Part shown: positions 36,465-47,971 of the stretch, piece by piece
How positions within the stretch are numbered: position 1 is the first letter of the stretch
Layout of the letters: the number at the start of each line of letters is the position of its first letter
DNA from: Microbacterium sp. NIBRBAC000506063
GTDB lineage: Bacteria; Actinomycetota; Actinomycetes; Actinomycetales; Microbacteriaceae
Reading direction: 5' to 3'
Assembly: GCF_017968845.1 (NCBI RefSeq)
Contig: NZ_CP072876.1
Location: forward strand, 744,001 to 808,000
DNA: 64,000 bases
Notes under the pieces: model-generated
Databases searched by the model: none
What the model was told of the DNA's origin: nothing
The model's input: the letters and a program-made list of their open reading frames with translations, nothing else
Position numbers and translations under genes: made by a program

Positions 36465-38844
36465 GAGTTCTCGCTCTCGTTCGGGTGCGATGCGCTGCCT
36501 TCGATCGTGCCAGGTTCACGGCGGCTCCGCGCGGTCGCGGCATCCTTCAGCCCCTGGACGCCGCGGGAGAGCGCCGTGCCGCCCAGCAGCGCACGCAGGC
36601 TCAGCCGTGCCCGCAGCCGCCGCCAGAAGCCGGCCTCGTTGCCGATCCCGCCCACGATCTGATCCACCTCGCGCCAGAAGGCGTCAATGTCGTCCTGGGT
36701 GGGATCGCCCGGACCGAAGACCTCCGCATCGGCGCGGTCGGCCAGATCCGTCGCGGTCGGCGCGGCCAGCGTGCCGGCGACCTCGACCGCCTCCTCGGCG
36801 CGCGTCGCGCCGGGCACGAGCCGCGCGCCGTAGTCGATCGCGCGGTCGGTCAGCTCGTCCCACCCGCCGCTGATGCGGTCGGCCGGTCGGGCCGCGGCCC
36901 GACGCGAGCGACGACGGGCCGCCTTCCACGCGCCGATGATGATGAACGGCGCCGCGAGGATCGCGACGACGCCCAGGACACCGCCGCCGATGGCCAGGAT
37001 CAGCCCGAGGATCGGGGCGATGCTGGTCTTCTCGTCCTCGGCCTCGCGCTCGTCCGGAAGGATCGGCGGGAGGTCGACGGGCTCCTGCGGCGGGGGCGGC
37101 GGCTGCAGCACCTGCGGCTTCGGGTCGGCCTTGGGCCGGGTGTTCTGGTCGGTCGGGATCTGGTCCTCGGGCGGCGTCGGGTCGAAGGCCCGCCAGCCGT
37201 GACCGGCGAAGTTCACCTCGACCCACGCGTGGAGCGTGTCGCCGGTGGCGGTGAAGACACCGGCATCCGTCTCCCCCTCCTCCGGATAGAACCCCATGAC
37301 GACCCGCGCGGGGATCCCCAGCTCGCGGGCCATGAGCGCCATGGTCGTCGCATACTGCTCGTCGTCGCCGACCATCTGCTCGCCGCCGACGAGGGTCGTG
37401 ATGCGCTCGGTGCCGTGGCCCGCGCGGGAGAGCACCTCGCCGTCGAGCCCGTGGCTGAAGAAGCCGTCCTCGGAGAGGTACGCCTCGAGCGCGCGGACCT
37501 GTCCGATCGGCGTCTCCGCGGCGGCGACGGCATCCGCGGCGATCGACGACAGGCCGTCGGGCACGTTCTCCTGGCGCGGCAGCTTCACGTTGCCGAAGTC
37601 GGCGCCCTCGAGCTCCTCGTCGGTGACATCCGCCGGAATCACCGTCTGCACCGTGTAGCGATCGCCGCTCTCGACGCCCTGGGTCGCGACCGCGGTGCCG
37701 GTCGCCTCGTTGTAGTACGTGGCGCGGCGCAGCTCCTCGGCGCGCTCCCCTCGAAGACGATCTCCGACGCGGAGCCCGCTCCCGGGAGCCAGACGGCCGA
37801 GTACTCGTCGACCTCGATCTGAAGGGTCACCGGGATGCCCTCGGCCTCGGCCGACATGCTCCCGCGCAGCGGCGCGAACGCGCTCGACGTGCCCTGACCG
37901 CCGTCGGTGACGTTGTAGACGATGCCGTTGTACTCGTCCATGACGCCGATGCGCACGCGCGCCCCCTCGGGCAGGCCCCGCACCGTGAAGAGCGCGTCAT
38001 CGGCGTGATCGCGCACGTACTTGCGGAAGGACTGGAGCGGGCTGGCGTACTCGCGGATGTCGAAGGGCGGGATGATCACATCGCGGAAGATCTGCCGCGG
38101 GCCCTCTGGGGCGGCGACGGAGCTGGCCGCGACGCCCAGGCCGCAGGCGACCGCGAGGACGGTGGCACCGCTGATCAGCCGGCGCAGACGCATCTGCGCG
38201 GCGCGGCGCGGATCGACCTCCCCGACCGAGACCGCGGCGTTCTGCGGCGCCCAGCGCTGACGCACGGCCAGCCAGACGATGGCGACGACCCCGAAGACCA
38301 GGCCCTGCACGACCGGCCAGGCGGGCTCCGGAACGCCCATCGCGATCACGAGGACGAGAGCGGCCGCGGCGGGCACGAGCGCCCACGCCGGGCGGCTCAG
38401 ACGCAGCGCGAAGGAGCCTGTCAGCGCGGCGGCGACGAGTGTGAGCAGGAAGGGCACGAGGAGATGGCCGTCGGATGCCGCGACCGGCGCGACCGTCGTC
38501 AGCAACTGCTTCCACGACGTCACCACGCCCAGGCCCAGCTGCCGGAAGGTCTCGATCGTCGGCACGACCCCGGCGATCGCGGTGTGCGGGAGGGCGAAGG
38601 CCGCGCCGAAGAGGAAGTACGCCGCGATCACGAGCCCGGCGACGCTCAGCGTGCCCCAGCGGCGCCACGCGGCGAGCGCGGCGATGCCCAGGCCCAGCAC
38701 GAGGCCGCCGAGCACCGCGGGAAGGAGACGGGCCGAGCCGAAGGTGGGCCAGAAGCCGAGCACCGCGGACAGGAGCAGGAGGGCCGAGGCGCCGAGGTCG
38801 AGCAGCCAGCGTCGCGCGGGGAGGGTCGTCGTCTGTTCGTTCAT
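36461..38844 (-). CDS. TgpA-like membrane transglutaminase-fold protein lacking the catalytic Cys (frame-broken)
   Basis: About 795 residues. Residues 1-250 hold some seven membrane helices; then comes an outside region, a transglutaminase-like domain, another membrane helix (IAPILGLILAIGGGVLGVVA) and a cytoplasmic tail. In the core, the family pattern GxCExxA is GDDEQYA here, with Asp encoded at 37361-37363 in place of Cys, while LHAWVEV (His) and AFDPTPP (Asp) are kept. One frame break near 37745 splits the gene. It is coupled to the DUF58 and MoxR genes, the usual MoxR-DUF58-TgpA set. A structural rather than catalytic role is likely. Confidence 0.88.
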
Positions 38845-40100
38845 GCGAGCACCCGGTGCAGAGCGAGCGGAAGCTGGTCGAGCGTGCCGACGGTCACGAC
38901 GTCGGCGTCGGCGATGCGGCGCAGGGCCGGGGACGCGGCACTCTCGTCGGCGACGACCGCAAGCACGCGAGCGCCGAACGGCAGGCGCGAGCAGGCCAGG
39001 CGGAGGTTCTCGGAACTCACGCGGCTGCCGCAGACGAGCACGACGACGCTCGCCAGCGGCATGGTGGCGGCGACGATCCCGCCCAGCTCGGCGATCCCGC
39101 CCTCACGGGGTTTGGAGGGCTCGAGCATCGAGAGCGAATCCAGCAGGCGCTTGCCCGTGTCGGCGGGGAGTGAACGGCCCTGCACTCGCACCTCGACCCG
39201 CTGCGAGTCGGCGAGGGCACGCAGGCCGATGGAGCCGGCGGCCGAGATCGCGAGCTCGAGTTCGCCGTCGGTGGCGTAGTCGGCCTGCGACAGCGACAGG
39301 CCGATGACGAAGTGCGAGCGCCGCGTCTCCTCGTACTGGCGGACCATCATCTTGCCGGTGCGGGCGGTCGAGCGCCAGTGCACGTGGCGGAGGTCGTCGC
39401 CGGGCTGATACTCGTTGAGCGCGTGGAAGGAGACGTCGTCGCGGGAGAGGTCGGTGGCCGGGAGTCCCTCGAGATCGCGGAGGAAGCCGAGCGACTGGCC
39501 CTCGAAGAGCACCGTGCGCGGGTGCACGTAGAGGTCGACGGGGTCGTCGCGGCGGTGCGCGCGCTCGAACAGGCCGAGCGGATCGCCGCGCACGACGCTG
39601 ACGGGCCCCACCTTCACGACGCCGCGGCGCTGCGTGGGGATCGCGAAGAGCTCCTCGGCCTGCTCGCCGGCCGCGAGTCGGTGAATGCCGAACTCGCCGC
39701 GACCGGAGCCGACCGGGAGCACGACCCGCGAGGGCAGGATGGCACGGGTGCCGCGGTTGGAGAGGGTGAGGGCGCCGACCGCGCGCTCTCCCACCACGAC
39801 GCGAGTACGCGCCAGGTCGAGGGTCACGTCATACGCGGTGCGGCCCACGAGGAACAGCGCGCACAGCGCGACGGTGATGCCGATCACGAGCGCGACGACC
39901 GTCAGCTCCCACCAGCCGAGGATCGCGCCGGCGATCCCCAGCACGGCGGCGAGGATCACCAGGATCCAGGTGATCGGCCGGAAGACCGATGCGATGAGCG
40001 CCAGCCGCCGGCCTACGCGCACGCCGATCTCGCCGGCGACCTCACGCCAGCCGGCTTCACGCTCCGCGGCGGGTGTAGCCGCCTCGACCTCCGCCGTCAT
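38841..40100 (-). CDS. DUF58 domain protein, MoxR partner
   Basis: 419 residues, intact. Two N-terminal membrane helices (VILAAVLGIAGAILGWWELT, VALVIGITVALCALFLVGRT, residues about 45-95), then a long domain with RRGVVKVGPVSVVRGDPLGL and the DUF58 signature YQPGDDLRHVHWRSTARTGK, followed by a vWA-like C-terminal half (HFVIGLSLSQADY). DUF58 proteins act with MoxR ATPases in assembling or maturing surface complexes. The ATG shares a base with the MoxR stop. Confidence 0.92.
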   Translation of the reverse strand: MTAEVEAATPAAEREAGWREVAGEIGVRVGRRLALIASVFRPITWILVILAAVLGIAGAILGWWELTVVALVIGITVALCALFLVGRTAYDVTLDLARTRVVVGERAVGALTLSNRGTRAILPSRVVLPVGSGRGEFGIHRLAAGEQAEELFAIPTQRRGVVKVGPVSVVRGDPLGLFERAHRRDDPVDLYVHPRTVLFEGQSLGFLRDLEGLPATDLSRDDVSFHALNEYQPGDDLRHVHWRSTARTGKMMVRQYEETRRSHFVIGLSLSQADYATDGELELAISAAGSIGLRALADSQRVEVRVQGRSLPADTGKRLLDSLSMLEPSKPREGGIAELGGIVAATMPLASVVVLVCGSRVSSENLRLACSRLPFGARVLAVVADESAASPALRRIADADVVTVGTLDQLPLALHRVLA

Positions 40101-41071
40101 CAAGCCGCCGATCGCGCCTGCGGCGCGGCCACGCCCTCCAGCACTCGGGCGATGACGGTCTCTGCCGTCGTGCCGGCGAACTCGGCCTCGGGGTCGAGCA
40201 GGAGACGGTGCATCCACACCGGACGCGCGAGCTCCTTGATGTCGTCGGGCAGCACGTAGTGGCGCCCCTGGGCGGCGGCCCACACCTTGGCGATGCGGAT
40301 CATGGCGATCGCGCCGCGGACCGAGACGCCGAGGCGGATCGCGGGATCGGTGCGGGTCGCCTCGGCGAGCTCGGCGGCATAGCGCAGCACCGCCTGCTCG
40401 ACGTGGGTGGATGCCGCGAGGTCGGCCATGTCGGCCACGGCGCTCGTGGTGATGATCGCCGAGAGGCTGCTCGAAGGGCTGCGGTCCGAGGCGCCCGCGA
40501 GGATGCGCTCGGTGACCTTCAGATCGGGATAGCCGATCGAGGTCTTGATGAGGAAGCGGTCCAGCTGCGCCTCGGGGAGCTTGTAGGTGCCCGCCTGCTC
40601 GACCGGGTTCTGCGTCGCGATGACGAGGAACGGCCGGCCGGTCTCGTGCGTGACCCCGTCGACGGTGACCCGCGACTCCTCCATGACCTCCAGCAGCGCC
40701 GACTGCGTCTTGGGCGAGGCACGGTTGATCTCGTCGGCGAGCACGATCGAGGCGAAGATCGGACCGCGGTGGAACTCGAACTTGTGCGACTGCTGATCGT
40801 AGATCGTCACGCCTGTGACATCGGACGGCAGCAGGTCTGGCGTGAACTGGATGCGCGAGCTCGTGCCCTGCACTGTGGCCGCGAGCGCCTTGGCGAGGCT
40901 CGTCTTGCCCGTGCCCGGAGCGTCCTCCAGGAGCACGTGGCCCTCGGCGAGCATCGACGACAGGACCAGCGCCACCACCTCGCGCTTGCCCTGCAGAGCG
41001 GCGTCGATGTTGTCGACCAGCCGGGTGAAGGTGCCCTGGAACCAGGCGGCCTGTTCGGGAGTCATCGTCAT
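40100..41071 (-). CDS. MoxR-family AAA+ ATPase
   Basis: 323 residues, intact. Walker A is DAPGTGKTSLAKALA, Walker B IVLADEINRASPKTQ, sensor 1 VIATQNPVEQAGTYKLPEAQ with Arg finger LDRF, and sensor 2 LGVSVRGAIAMIRIAK. MoxR proteins are chaperone-like ATPases that work with vWA/DUF58 partners. TAATG couples it to the giant surface protein gene upstream, suggesting that the surface protein or the secretion complex is its client. Confidence 0.93.
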   Translation of the reverse strand: MTMTPEQAAWFQGTFTRLVDNIDAALQGKREVVALVLSSMLAEGHVLLEDAPGTGKTSLAKALAATVQGTSSRIQFTPDLLPSDVTGVTIYDQQSHKFEFHRGPIFASIVLADEINRASPKTQSALLEVMEESRVTVDGVTHETGRPFLVIATQNPVEQAGTYKLPEAQLDRFLIKTSIGYPDLKVTERILAGASDRSPSSSLSAIITTSAVADMADLAASTHVEQAVLRYAAELAEATRTDPAIRLGVSVRGAIAMIRIAKVWAAAQGRHYVLPDDIKELARPVWMHRLLLDPEAEFAGTTAETVIARVLEGVAAPQARSAA

Positions 41072-44000
41072 TACGCAGTCTTCTTTCTCATGTGGGTACT
41101 AGGGCCTCGGCCAGAATCTCTTCTCCGTGTCGACACTGCCGCCCAACCGACGATGTCGACCCAGACTTCGACATCATCTCGGCCCTGGTAGCAGCTCACC
41201 TGCTGCGAGCCGTTGCCGTGGAAGTTGACCGAGTAGGACTGGCCGCTGATCGGTTCCCTTCCGCCACGCCAGGAACTCGCATAGCAATACACCTGGTGAG
41301 AACCAATCGACAGGTTCTCGAAGTTGACCACAAATCTGCGGCATCCGTTCACGCAATTGCCTGCGGCTTCCCCTTGCGAGACCCAGACCTTCGGCTGCGG
41401 CGGGTTGCTCGTGGTGGCAGAACTGCGAGCCACCGACGAAACCTGCCCCGCGGTGTCGTGAGCGCGCACCTCAATGAGCCATCGTTGCTGGTAGCCGTTG
41501 CCGACGTTCCGCGAACCGCTGTTGGCGACATTGGTCCAGCCGCCGCTGCACGAGTTGCCCGAGGTCTGGCAGGTTCGGATCTGAACCTGGTCGATCGGAC
41601 GCCCGTTCGGACTCGGTGCCGTCCAGCCCACGCGCACCGAGGTGCCCTGGTTCGTCGCCGTCGCACCGGGTGTGCCGACGGGCCGTAAGGCGTCGCCGTG
41701 GCCGAGGCGCCCGACTGGGCTCCCGCGTAGGTCGTGCCGCTGACGGTCGCGATCGCGCGGACGCGCACGGTGTAGTTCGTGCCGTTGGTGAGCCCGGTGA
41801 TCCTGTTGCCCGAAGGCATGCTCGTCCAGTTGCCCCCGTTGAGCTGGTACTGGTAGGAGATCTCGTTCGCACGAGCGCCATTGCGGTTGTCGGCGGACAA
41901 CGAGTAGTCGATCGTGATCTGACGGTCGCCCACGTTGGAGATCGTCGGCGTGCTCGGGCCCCGGGCGCGATGACCCCGCGGCGCTCGGCCGACAGCGGGC
42001 TCCAGTCGCCCCAGCCGGCCTTGTTCCGCGCACGGATGCGGTAGGTGTACGCCGTCTCGGAGGTGTCCACGACGACGGCCTGGCTCGTGGCGCTCGCGGC
42101 CGGGGTCAGCGTCTGCACGACCGAGGAGCCGCGGCGGACCTGCAGTTCGTAGGCCGAGATCGCGTCGCCGTTGTTCGCCGGGTGCGCCCAGTTGACCCGC
42201 ATTTGCGCCTGGCTCCCCACCGGGGCGAGCTCGGTCGTGACGGGAGCCCCCGCGGCCGACGGAGGAGCCGCAGGGACCATGCCCGTCGACCAGGTGCTCC
42301 AGCTGGAAGGGTCGGGTGCGCGGTTGTGCGCGCGGACCCGCACCTGATAGTTCACGCCGTTCTCCAGGCCCTCCCACACGAGGGAGTTGCCCGTCACGTT
42401 CGTCTTCTGCGCGATGCCCGAAGGCGGCGCCGGGGAGATCTCCAGCGTGAACGACTCCACGGGCGAGCCGGGGTCGTCGGGGTGACCCAGTCGACCGTGA
42501 GCGAGCGGTCGCCGAAGCCGAGCATCGGCGGGCCGGGGTGTCGGGGCGCGCGTCGGGGCGCGCGACCTCGGATGCCGGGGAGGGCGGCGAGTCGCCGACG
42601 CGGTTGGTCGCGATCACCTGGAACACGTACTCGACGTTGTTGGTGAGCCCATCGAGGGTGCAGGTCGTCGCCGCGCACTGGCGCGAATACTCCGTGCCCT
42701 GGATCGAGGTGACTGTATAACCGGTGATCTCCGCACCGTTGTTGGCCGGGGGCGACCACGACAGCACGACAGTGCGGTCCTGGACGCTGGAGACCGACGG
42801 CGTGCCCGGCGCATCCGGGGCGCCACGCACGGTCAGGTTGATGCGACCGTCGACCTCGCGGTCGGGGTCCCCGTCGCATCCTGGATGCGGTAGCGCACCA
42901 CCATCGATCCGACGAAGGTGGCATCGGGCGTCACTTCGACGTTGTCGCCGGCGACCCGCACCGAGCCGCTGCCGGTCTCGACCACGGCCGTGAGCACCTT
43001 CAAAGGCGTCTCCGGGAAGGGATTGAAGTCGTTGCGCAGGACGGCCACGGTCTCGGTGCGCCCCTGATGCGCCTCGTCGACGACATCGGTGTTGGCGGCG
43101 GGCAGCTCTCGGGTCGAGGCGATCACACGCACATGCACAGTGCCTTCGATCGCGGCCGTCTCGCCGTCGGTGATGCTCAGCCGGACGGCGCCCGTCGTCC
43201 CCTTGGGCGTGCTCGTGCCCGCCTCGACGAGCAGCGTGCTGCCGTCCACGCGGGCAGTCATGCCGTCGCCGGGTCCCGAGACGACCGTGTACCGCATCCT
43301 GTCGATGTCGCCGGGGTCGGGGTCGGTCGTCAGGGCCTTCAGGTCGAGGGAGACGGCGGCCTCACCCGGTGCGACCTGCATCTCACTGCCGAGGAAGGTC
43401 GGCTGCTGGTTGTCGGGCGGGAGCACGGTGATGGGGATGGTCAGCGTGGCCTTGCGCCCGTCGGGATCGTCGGGGCCGGTGCCGTCGGTGACCTCGAAGG
43501 TGAGCGCGTCCTGCCCGTGGTAGCCCTCTTTTGAGGTGTATTCGAGCGTGCGCTGGTCACGGATGAGCGGGGAGCCATCGGAGTGGACGGCGCTGACCTT
43601 GGCCGCCTCGGTGATGACGACCTCGCCACCGCCGACGACCGTCACGTACTCCGACAGCGGAAGGACGATCGTCTCGCCGCTCTTGACCTCGACCGGCGTG
43701 GTCGACAGCAGCGTGGGCGGAAGGTCGGCGACGGCGGGGACGAAGATGAACGCCGAGGCGTCCTGGTCGTCCTCGTCGGTGATGGTGTAGCGCACGAGCT
43801 GCGGCTCGTCGGTCACCGCCACCTGGATCGTGCGATCGGGCAGCACCGTGCCGCCGTCGCCGGCACGCAGCGTCAGCGCATCGACCGTGCCGTCCGGATC
43901 CTCGTCGTTCGCGAGCACCTCGACGGCGACCGTCAGCGTCTCGTCGATGTCGGAGGGCTGGACCCGGTCGTCACGGGCGATCGGGCGCTGCAGAGGCACG

Positions 44001-47000
44001 TTCTCATCGACCGTGATCTGCAGCACGGCGCGTGCGGTCAGTCCGCGCGCATCGCGGATCGTGTACTGGAGCGAGGTCTCCATCTCGCGATCGGGGCGGT
44101 CACGACCACCCGGTCGCCCACGACCCTGGCCTCGAGTCCTTCGACGTCGGGGACGATGAGCCCGTTCGGAACGAGGGAGATCTGGTCGCCCTCGGGATCG
44201 GAGTCGTTGGCGAGCACGGGAACGGCGACCTCGCGACCGGGGCGCACGACGAGCGAGTCCTTGACCGCGTAGGGCGCCTGGTTCACCGACTCCGGCGGGG
44301 CGATGCCCACACGTACGGTGGCCACGCCCGTCTTGCCCAGCCGGTCGCGCACCTCGTAGCGGAAGACGTCGACGCCCGCGGCGGTGTCGAAGGCTTCGTA
44401 GTCGAGGTAGTTCGCGCCGACCTCTGTGACCCGGCCCTGTGCGGGCGAGGAGGCGAGACCGACGAGCTCGACCGAATCGCCGTCGGCGTCGATGCCGTCC
44501 AGCGGCACGGCGATGCGCACCGTGGTCCCGCTCAGCGCTCGCGCGGTCAGATCGCGCGGCCTGGGGCGGCGTTGTTGTCCTCGTCGACGGGGAGGATCTG
44601 GATCGTGATGTATCCGGCATCCTTCTGCCCCGTGGAGTCCACCGCCTCGTAGGTGGCATAGACCGTCTTCGCCTCGGGACCTGCGCGGAAGCGGACGGTG
44701 TTCTGGGAGACGAAGATCTCGCCGTCCTCCGGATCGATCAGCGGCGGGACGAGATCGGGGCGACGGTGAGGGTGTCGTTGTTCGGATGCGAGTCGTTGTC
44801 GAGGACAGGGATCGTCACGACATCACCGGCGCGCACGACGACCTGATCGTCGTTGACGATCGGCGGCAGGAGCTTGTCGGGCGCCGAGATCGGGATGACG
44901 ATGACGTCGCCCTCGGCCGTGTGAGAGCCGTTGGAGATGCGGTAGGTCAGGTGCACCTGCTCATCGAGCAGTCCCTGGTCGCTGATGCGCAGGGTCTCGT
45001 GGCCCAGCACCGAGACCGATACGCCGCTGCCCGGATCGACCGACACGGACTGCACGACCAGGATGCCGCCCGAGGGCTCAGTGTCGTTGTTGAGCACGCC
45101 GACGAGGACCTCGCCGCCCGAGGGCAGCAGCGCGACGTCGCGCACGGCGATCGGCGCCAGATCGCTGTCGTCGGGCTCGAGCACGTCGACGCGGACGAGC
45201 CCCGGCACGGGGGTGGGCCCGGCGGTGACCAGGTACTGCACGTAGTAGACGCCGGCCTTGTCCGAGACGAAGTCGAAGGTCTTGTTCGCGAAGTCCGCGG
45301 TGATGCGGGTGTCGGGGACCTCGTCGACGCGCGCCAGGCGCAGCGGCTCACGCCCGGAGCTGGTGTCGTTGGCCAGCGGCGCGACCGTCACCTGCTGGCC
45401 GACGCGGGTGACGACGTGATCGGCGTTCGTCTTCGGGAGCGTGGAACCCTGCGGGCGCACGTCGAGGATGAGCGTGCCCGAGGCGATCTCGCCGAGGCCG
45501 TCGGCGACGCGCACCTCGACCTCCTTGCGCCCCAGCAGGGTGCCGAGTGCGCGATAGGTGATCTGACCGTCGGTGGTGAAGTCGACCTCGTCGCCGTCGG
45601 CGGGGATCACCGTGCGCAGGTAGATGTCGTCGCCGTTCGGGTCGATCCAGTCCGGCAGCACGTTGTAGGAGACCGTGCCGCCGAGCTCGACGGCGATCGC
45701 GGTGGAGCGCTTCTGCACCGGGGCGGAGTTCGTGCTCCAGTCGTGCACCGTCAGGCGCACGGTCGCGGTGTCGGTGCCGGTGCGCCCGTCGTCGACCTTG
45801 TAGGTGAAGGATGCGGTCCCTGCGGCGCCTTCCGGAACGGTGATCTGCAGTGCGCCGCCGTTCTGGATCGGCTGGACCTCGCCGAGCGAGGGCTGGTCGC
45901 CCTCGAGCGAGGCGACGAGCACGTCGCCGTCGGCGTCCATGTCGTTGTCGAGCACCGGCAGCACGGTCGAGCGGCCCGGCCGGACGCCGAAGGAGTCATC
46001 GACGGCGATCGGATCGGTGTTCTGCTCGCTGCGCTCGGGCAGCGTCGTCTCGATCGTCTCCTCGGTCGTCTGCTCGTCCTCCTCCGAGTCGCCTTCCGGA
46101 GGCGTGATGTCATTCCAGTTGTCGACGCGCTGGAGGCTCTCGGTGGCCAACCACGCGGCGCCGCCGACGACGTCGTTGAGCACGACGACGTCGCGATTCA
46201 CCCGGAACACGAGCTCCGCGGTGTCATCGAGGTCCGCGATATCGCTGACAAGATCGTTGTCGTCGCTCACGCAGTCCCTGACGAACTTCGCCGACCCCGC
46301 CCAGGCGCCGTAGGTGCAGCCCAGCAGGTGCACGGGCGCGGCCGGCGTCCCCTGGCCGCCGGAGGCGATCTCCGTCGGCTCGCTGCCGTCGAGCGGGACC
46401 TGGACGAGGTGCGAGGCCGTTGCGAGGGTCACGGCATCCGCCTCGGCGGAGGGCTGCTGCAGCACGACGGCGCCTGATCGACCGATCGAGGTGTGGAGCC
46501 CGCTCGTCGTGTGCACGGTGCCGGTGGCATCGTCGAAGACGACGGGCGTGGAGCCGACGACGGTGATCGAGGGGAAGGCCCTCTCGTCCAGCTCCGCCAG
46601 CTCGGAGACGGACGGATCCTGCGGCTCGCCCTCCGCGTCGACGGTGATCGTGACGATCGTGGAGTCCTTGGCAGAGACGGCGTGAATCGTACCGTCGGTG
46701 CCGACCGTGACGTCGGCGCCGTGGCCGAGCTCGGCGATGGGATCGGTACCCTGGATCTCGAGCGCAGAGAGACCCTGCGCGGGTGCGACCCAGAGACTCC
46801 CCGAAGAGCGGTCCAGCACCGCCACGGTGTTGTTGCCGAGCGCGACCTTCGCATCTCCCGGAATCGTCGCGTCGTCGGTGAGCGCGACGCGTGCGGGGTC
46901 GACGCTGGTGAGCGTGTTCTCCTGCTCGTCGATCACGAGCACGGTCGCCGCGCTCTGCAGGATGTCGAAGGACTCCCCGCTCGTGCGCAGACCGCTGTCG

Positions 47001-47206
47001 ATGACGGTCGACTCATGGTTGAAGTGTCCGACGAGGAGATTCGAGGTCTTGGTGATCCAGACGCCGCCGTCGTGGAGATCGACCTCGGTCGTCGGGTTGC
47101 CGTCGTAGGCGAGCGCAAGCACCGAGATGGCGACGGCTCCGGCCGTCACCGCGGCGGCGGAGGCGAACGCTTTCGGGCGCGCGCGGACCCACGATACGGC
47201 CTTCAC
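41071..47206 (-). CDS. Giant anchored surface protein with Ig/cadherin-like and fibronectin type III domains (frame-broken)
   Basis: About 2,045 residues. An N-terminal signal anchor (FASAAAVTAGAVAISVLALA) is followed by a propeller-like region (residues 40-390), an acidic Thr linker, roughly a dozen Ig/cadherin-like domains marked by VLDNDxDxDGD, VLANDSDPEGD and VEVLANDEDPDG (calcium-binding style), then four or five FN3 domains (VVLSWSPPANNGAEITGYTV, VDWVTPDDPGSPVESFTLE, VGWTAPSPNGRPIDQVQIR) and a Cys-rich C-terminus (CVNGCRRFVVNF). No LPXTG signal is visible. At least six frame breaks, for example near 44758 (GGGG needing one G). GTG start at 47206 with GGGGGA. First gene of the operon; probably an adhesin-like or scaffold part of the secretion locus. 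Confidence 0.85.
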
Positions 47207-47277
47207 ACTCAGATTCCCCCGGATGAGTTCACGCAGACATCGGCGACCACAGCGGTGGCACCGAGAAGTACCAGGTC

Positions 47278-47321
47278 ATCATAGCCGTCGAAGGTGAGTG
47301 GTTCCGATGGGGAGAACTACC
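47278..47321 (-). promoter_or_regulatory. Promoter of the T7SS-like operon with shared box
   Basis: On the minus strand the box GGTAGTTCTCCCCATCG (47321-47305) overlaps ATCGGA as -35, and after 19 bases stands TATGAT (47283-47278), one base from the sigma-70 consensus. The 5' UTR is about 65 bases. The TAG in the box is the stop codon of the tag gene. Confidence 0.7.
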
Positions 47322-47901
47322 CTGTGGACAGGTCGAGGGCTCGCCAGCATCCGGCGATGTGATCGTCGACCATGCCGGCCGACTGCATGAGCGCATACAT
47401 CGTCGTCGGACCGACGAAGCGGAATCCTCTCTTCCGCAGCTCCTTGCTGAGGGCGGTCGACTCGGCCGTGACCGCCGGCACGTCGGCGAACGCCGCCGGC
47501 CGGGGCCGCGGCTCCGGCGCGAACGACCACATGAACGCGTCGAACTCGCCGCCTGCCATGTCTCGCACGAGTGCGGCGTTGCCGATCGTGGCGAGGATCT
47601 TCGCGCGGTTGCGGATGATGCCGGCATCCGACATCAGGCGCTCGACGTCATCCGCGCCGAAGCCGGCGACGGTCTCGGGGTCGAATCCGGCGAACACCTC
47701 GCGGAATCGGGGACGCTTGCGCAGGATCGTGATCCAGCTGAGCCCGGCCTGGAAGCCCTCCAGCGACATCTTCTCGAACAAGGCACGGTCGCCGTGCAGC
47801 GGCGTGCCCCACTCCTCGTCGTGGTAGCGCTGGTACTCGGCATCCGATCCGACCCAGCCGCACCGGGCACGCCCGTCGTCACCGTGTACGAGAGAGCTCA
47901 T
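47317..47901 (-). CDS. tag: DNA-3-methyladenine glycosylase I
   Basis: 194 residues, intact. Family motifs RCGWVGSDAEYQRYHDEEWG, LFEKMSLEGFQAGLSWITIL (catalytic Glu region), RKRPRFREVF, IIRNRAKILATIGNA and the zinc-ligand end MVDDHIAGCW are all present. It removes 3-methyladenine from alkylated DNA. TACGCT lies six bases before the ATG with no ribosome site: probably leaderless. Its stop codon is part of the boxed promoter of the downstream operon. Confidence 0.95.
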   Translation of the reverse strand: MSSLVHGDDGRARCGWVGSDAEYQRYHDEEWGTPLHGDRALFEKMSLEGFQAGLSWITILRKRPRFREVFAGFDPETVAGFGADDVERLMSDAGIIRNRAKILATIGNAALVRDMAGGEFDAFMWSFAPEPRPRPAAFADVPAVTAESTALSKELRKRGFRFVGPTTMYALMQSAGMVDDHIAGCWRALDLSTG

Positions 47902-47971
47902 GGCGTCAGCGTATTCGCCCCCACCGACATCCGTCTCCGTCTCGGCACGTCGGCCCCTGAGCCGACCCGTC

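Noticed and set aside
41071-47206. Three separate surface protein genes instead of one
   Set aside because: The domain series runs on across each break without new starts, signal peptides or ribosome sites, and breaks are at G/C runs.
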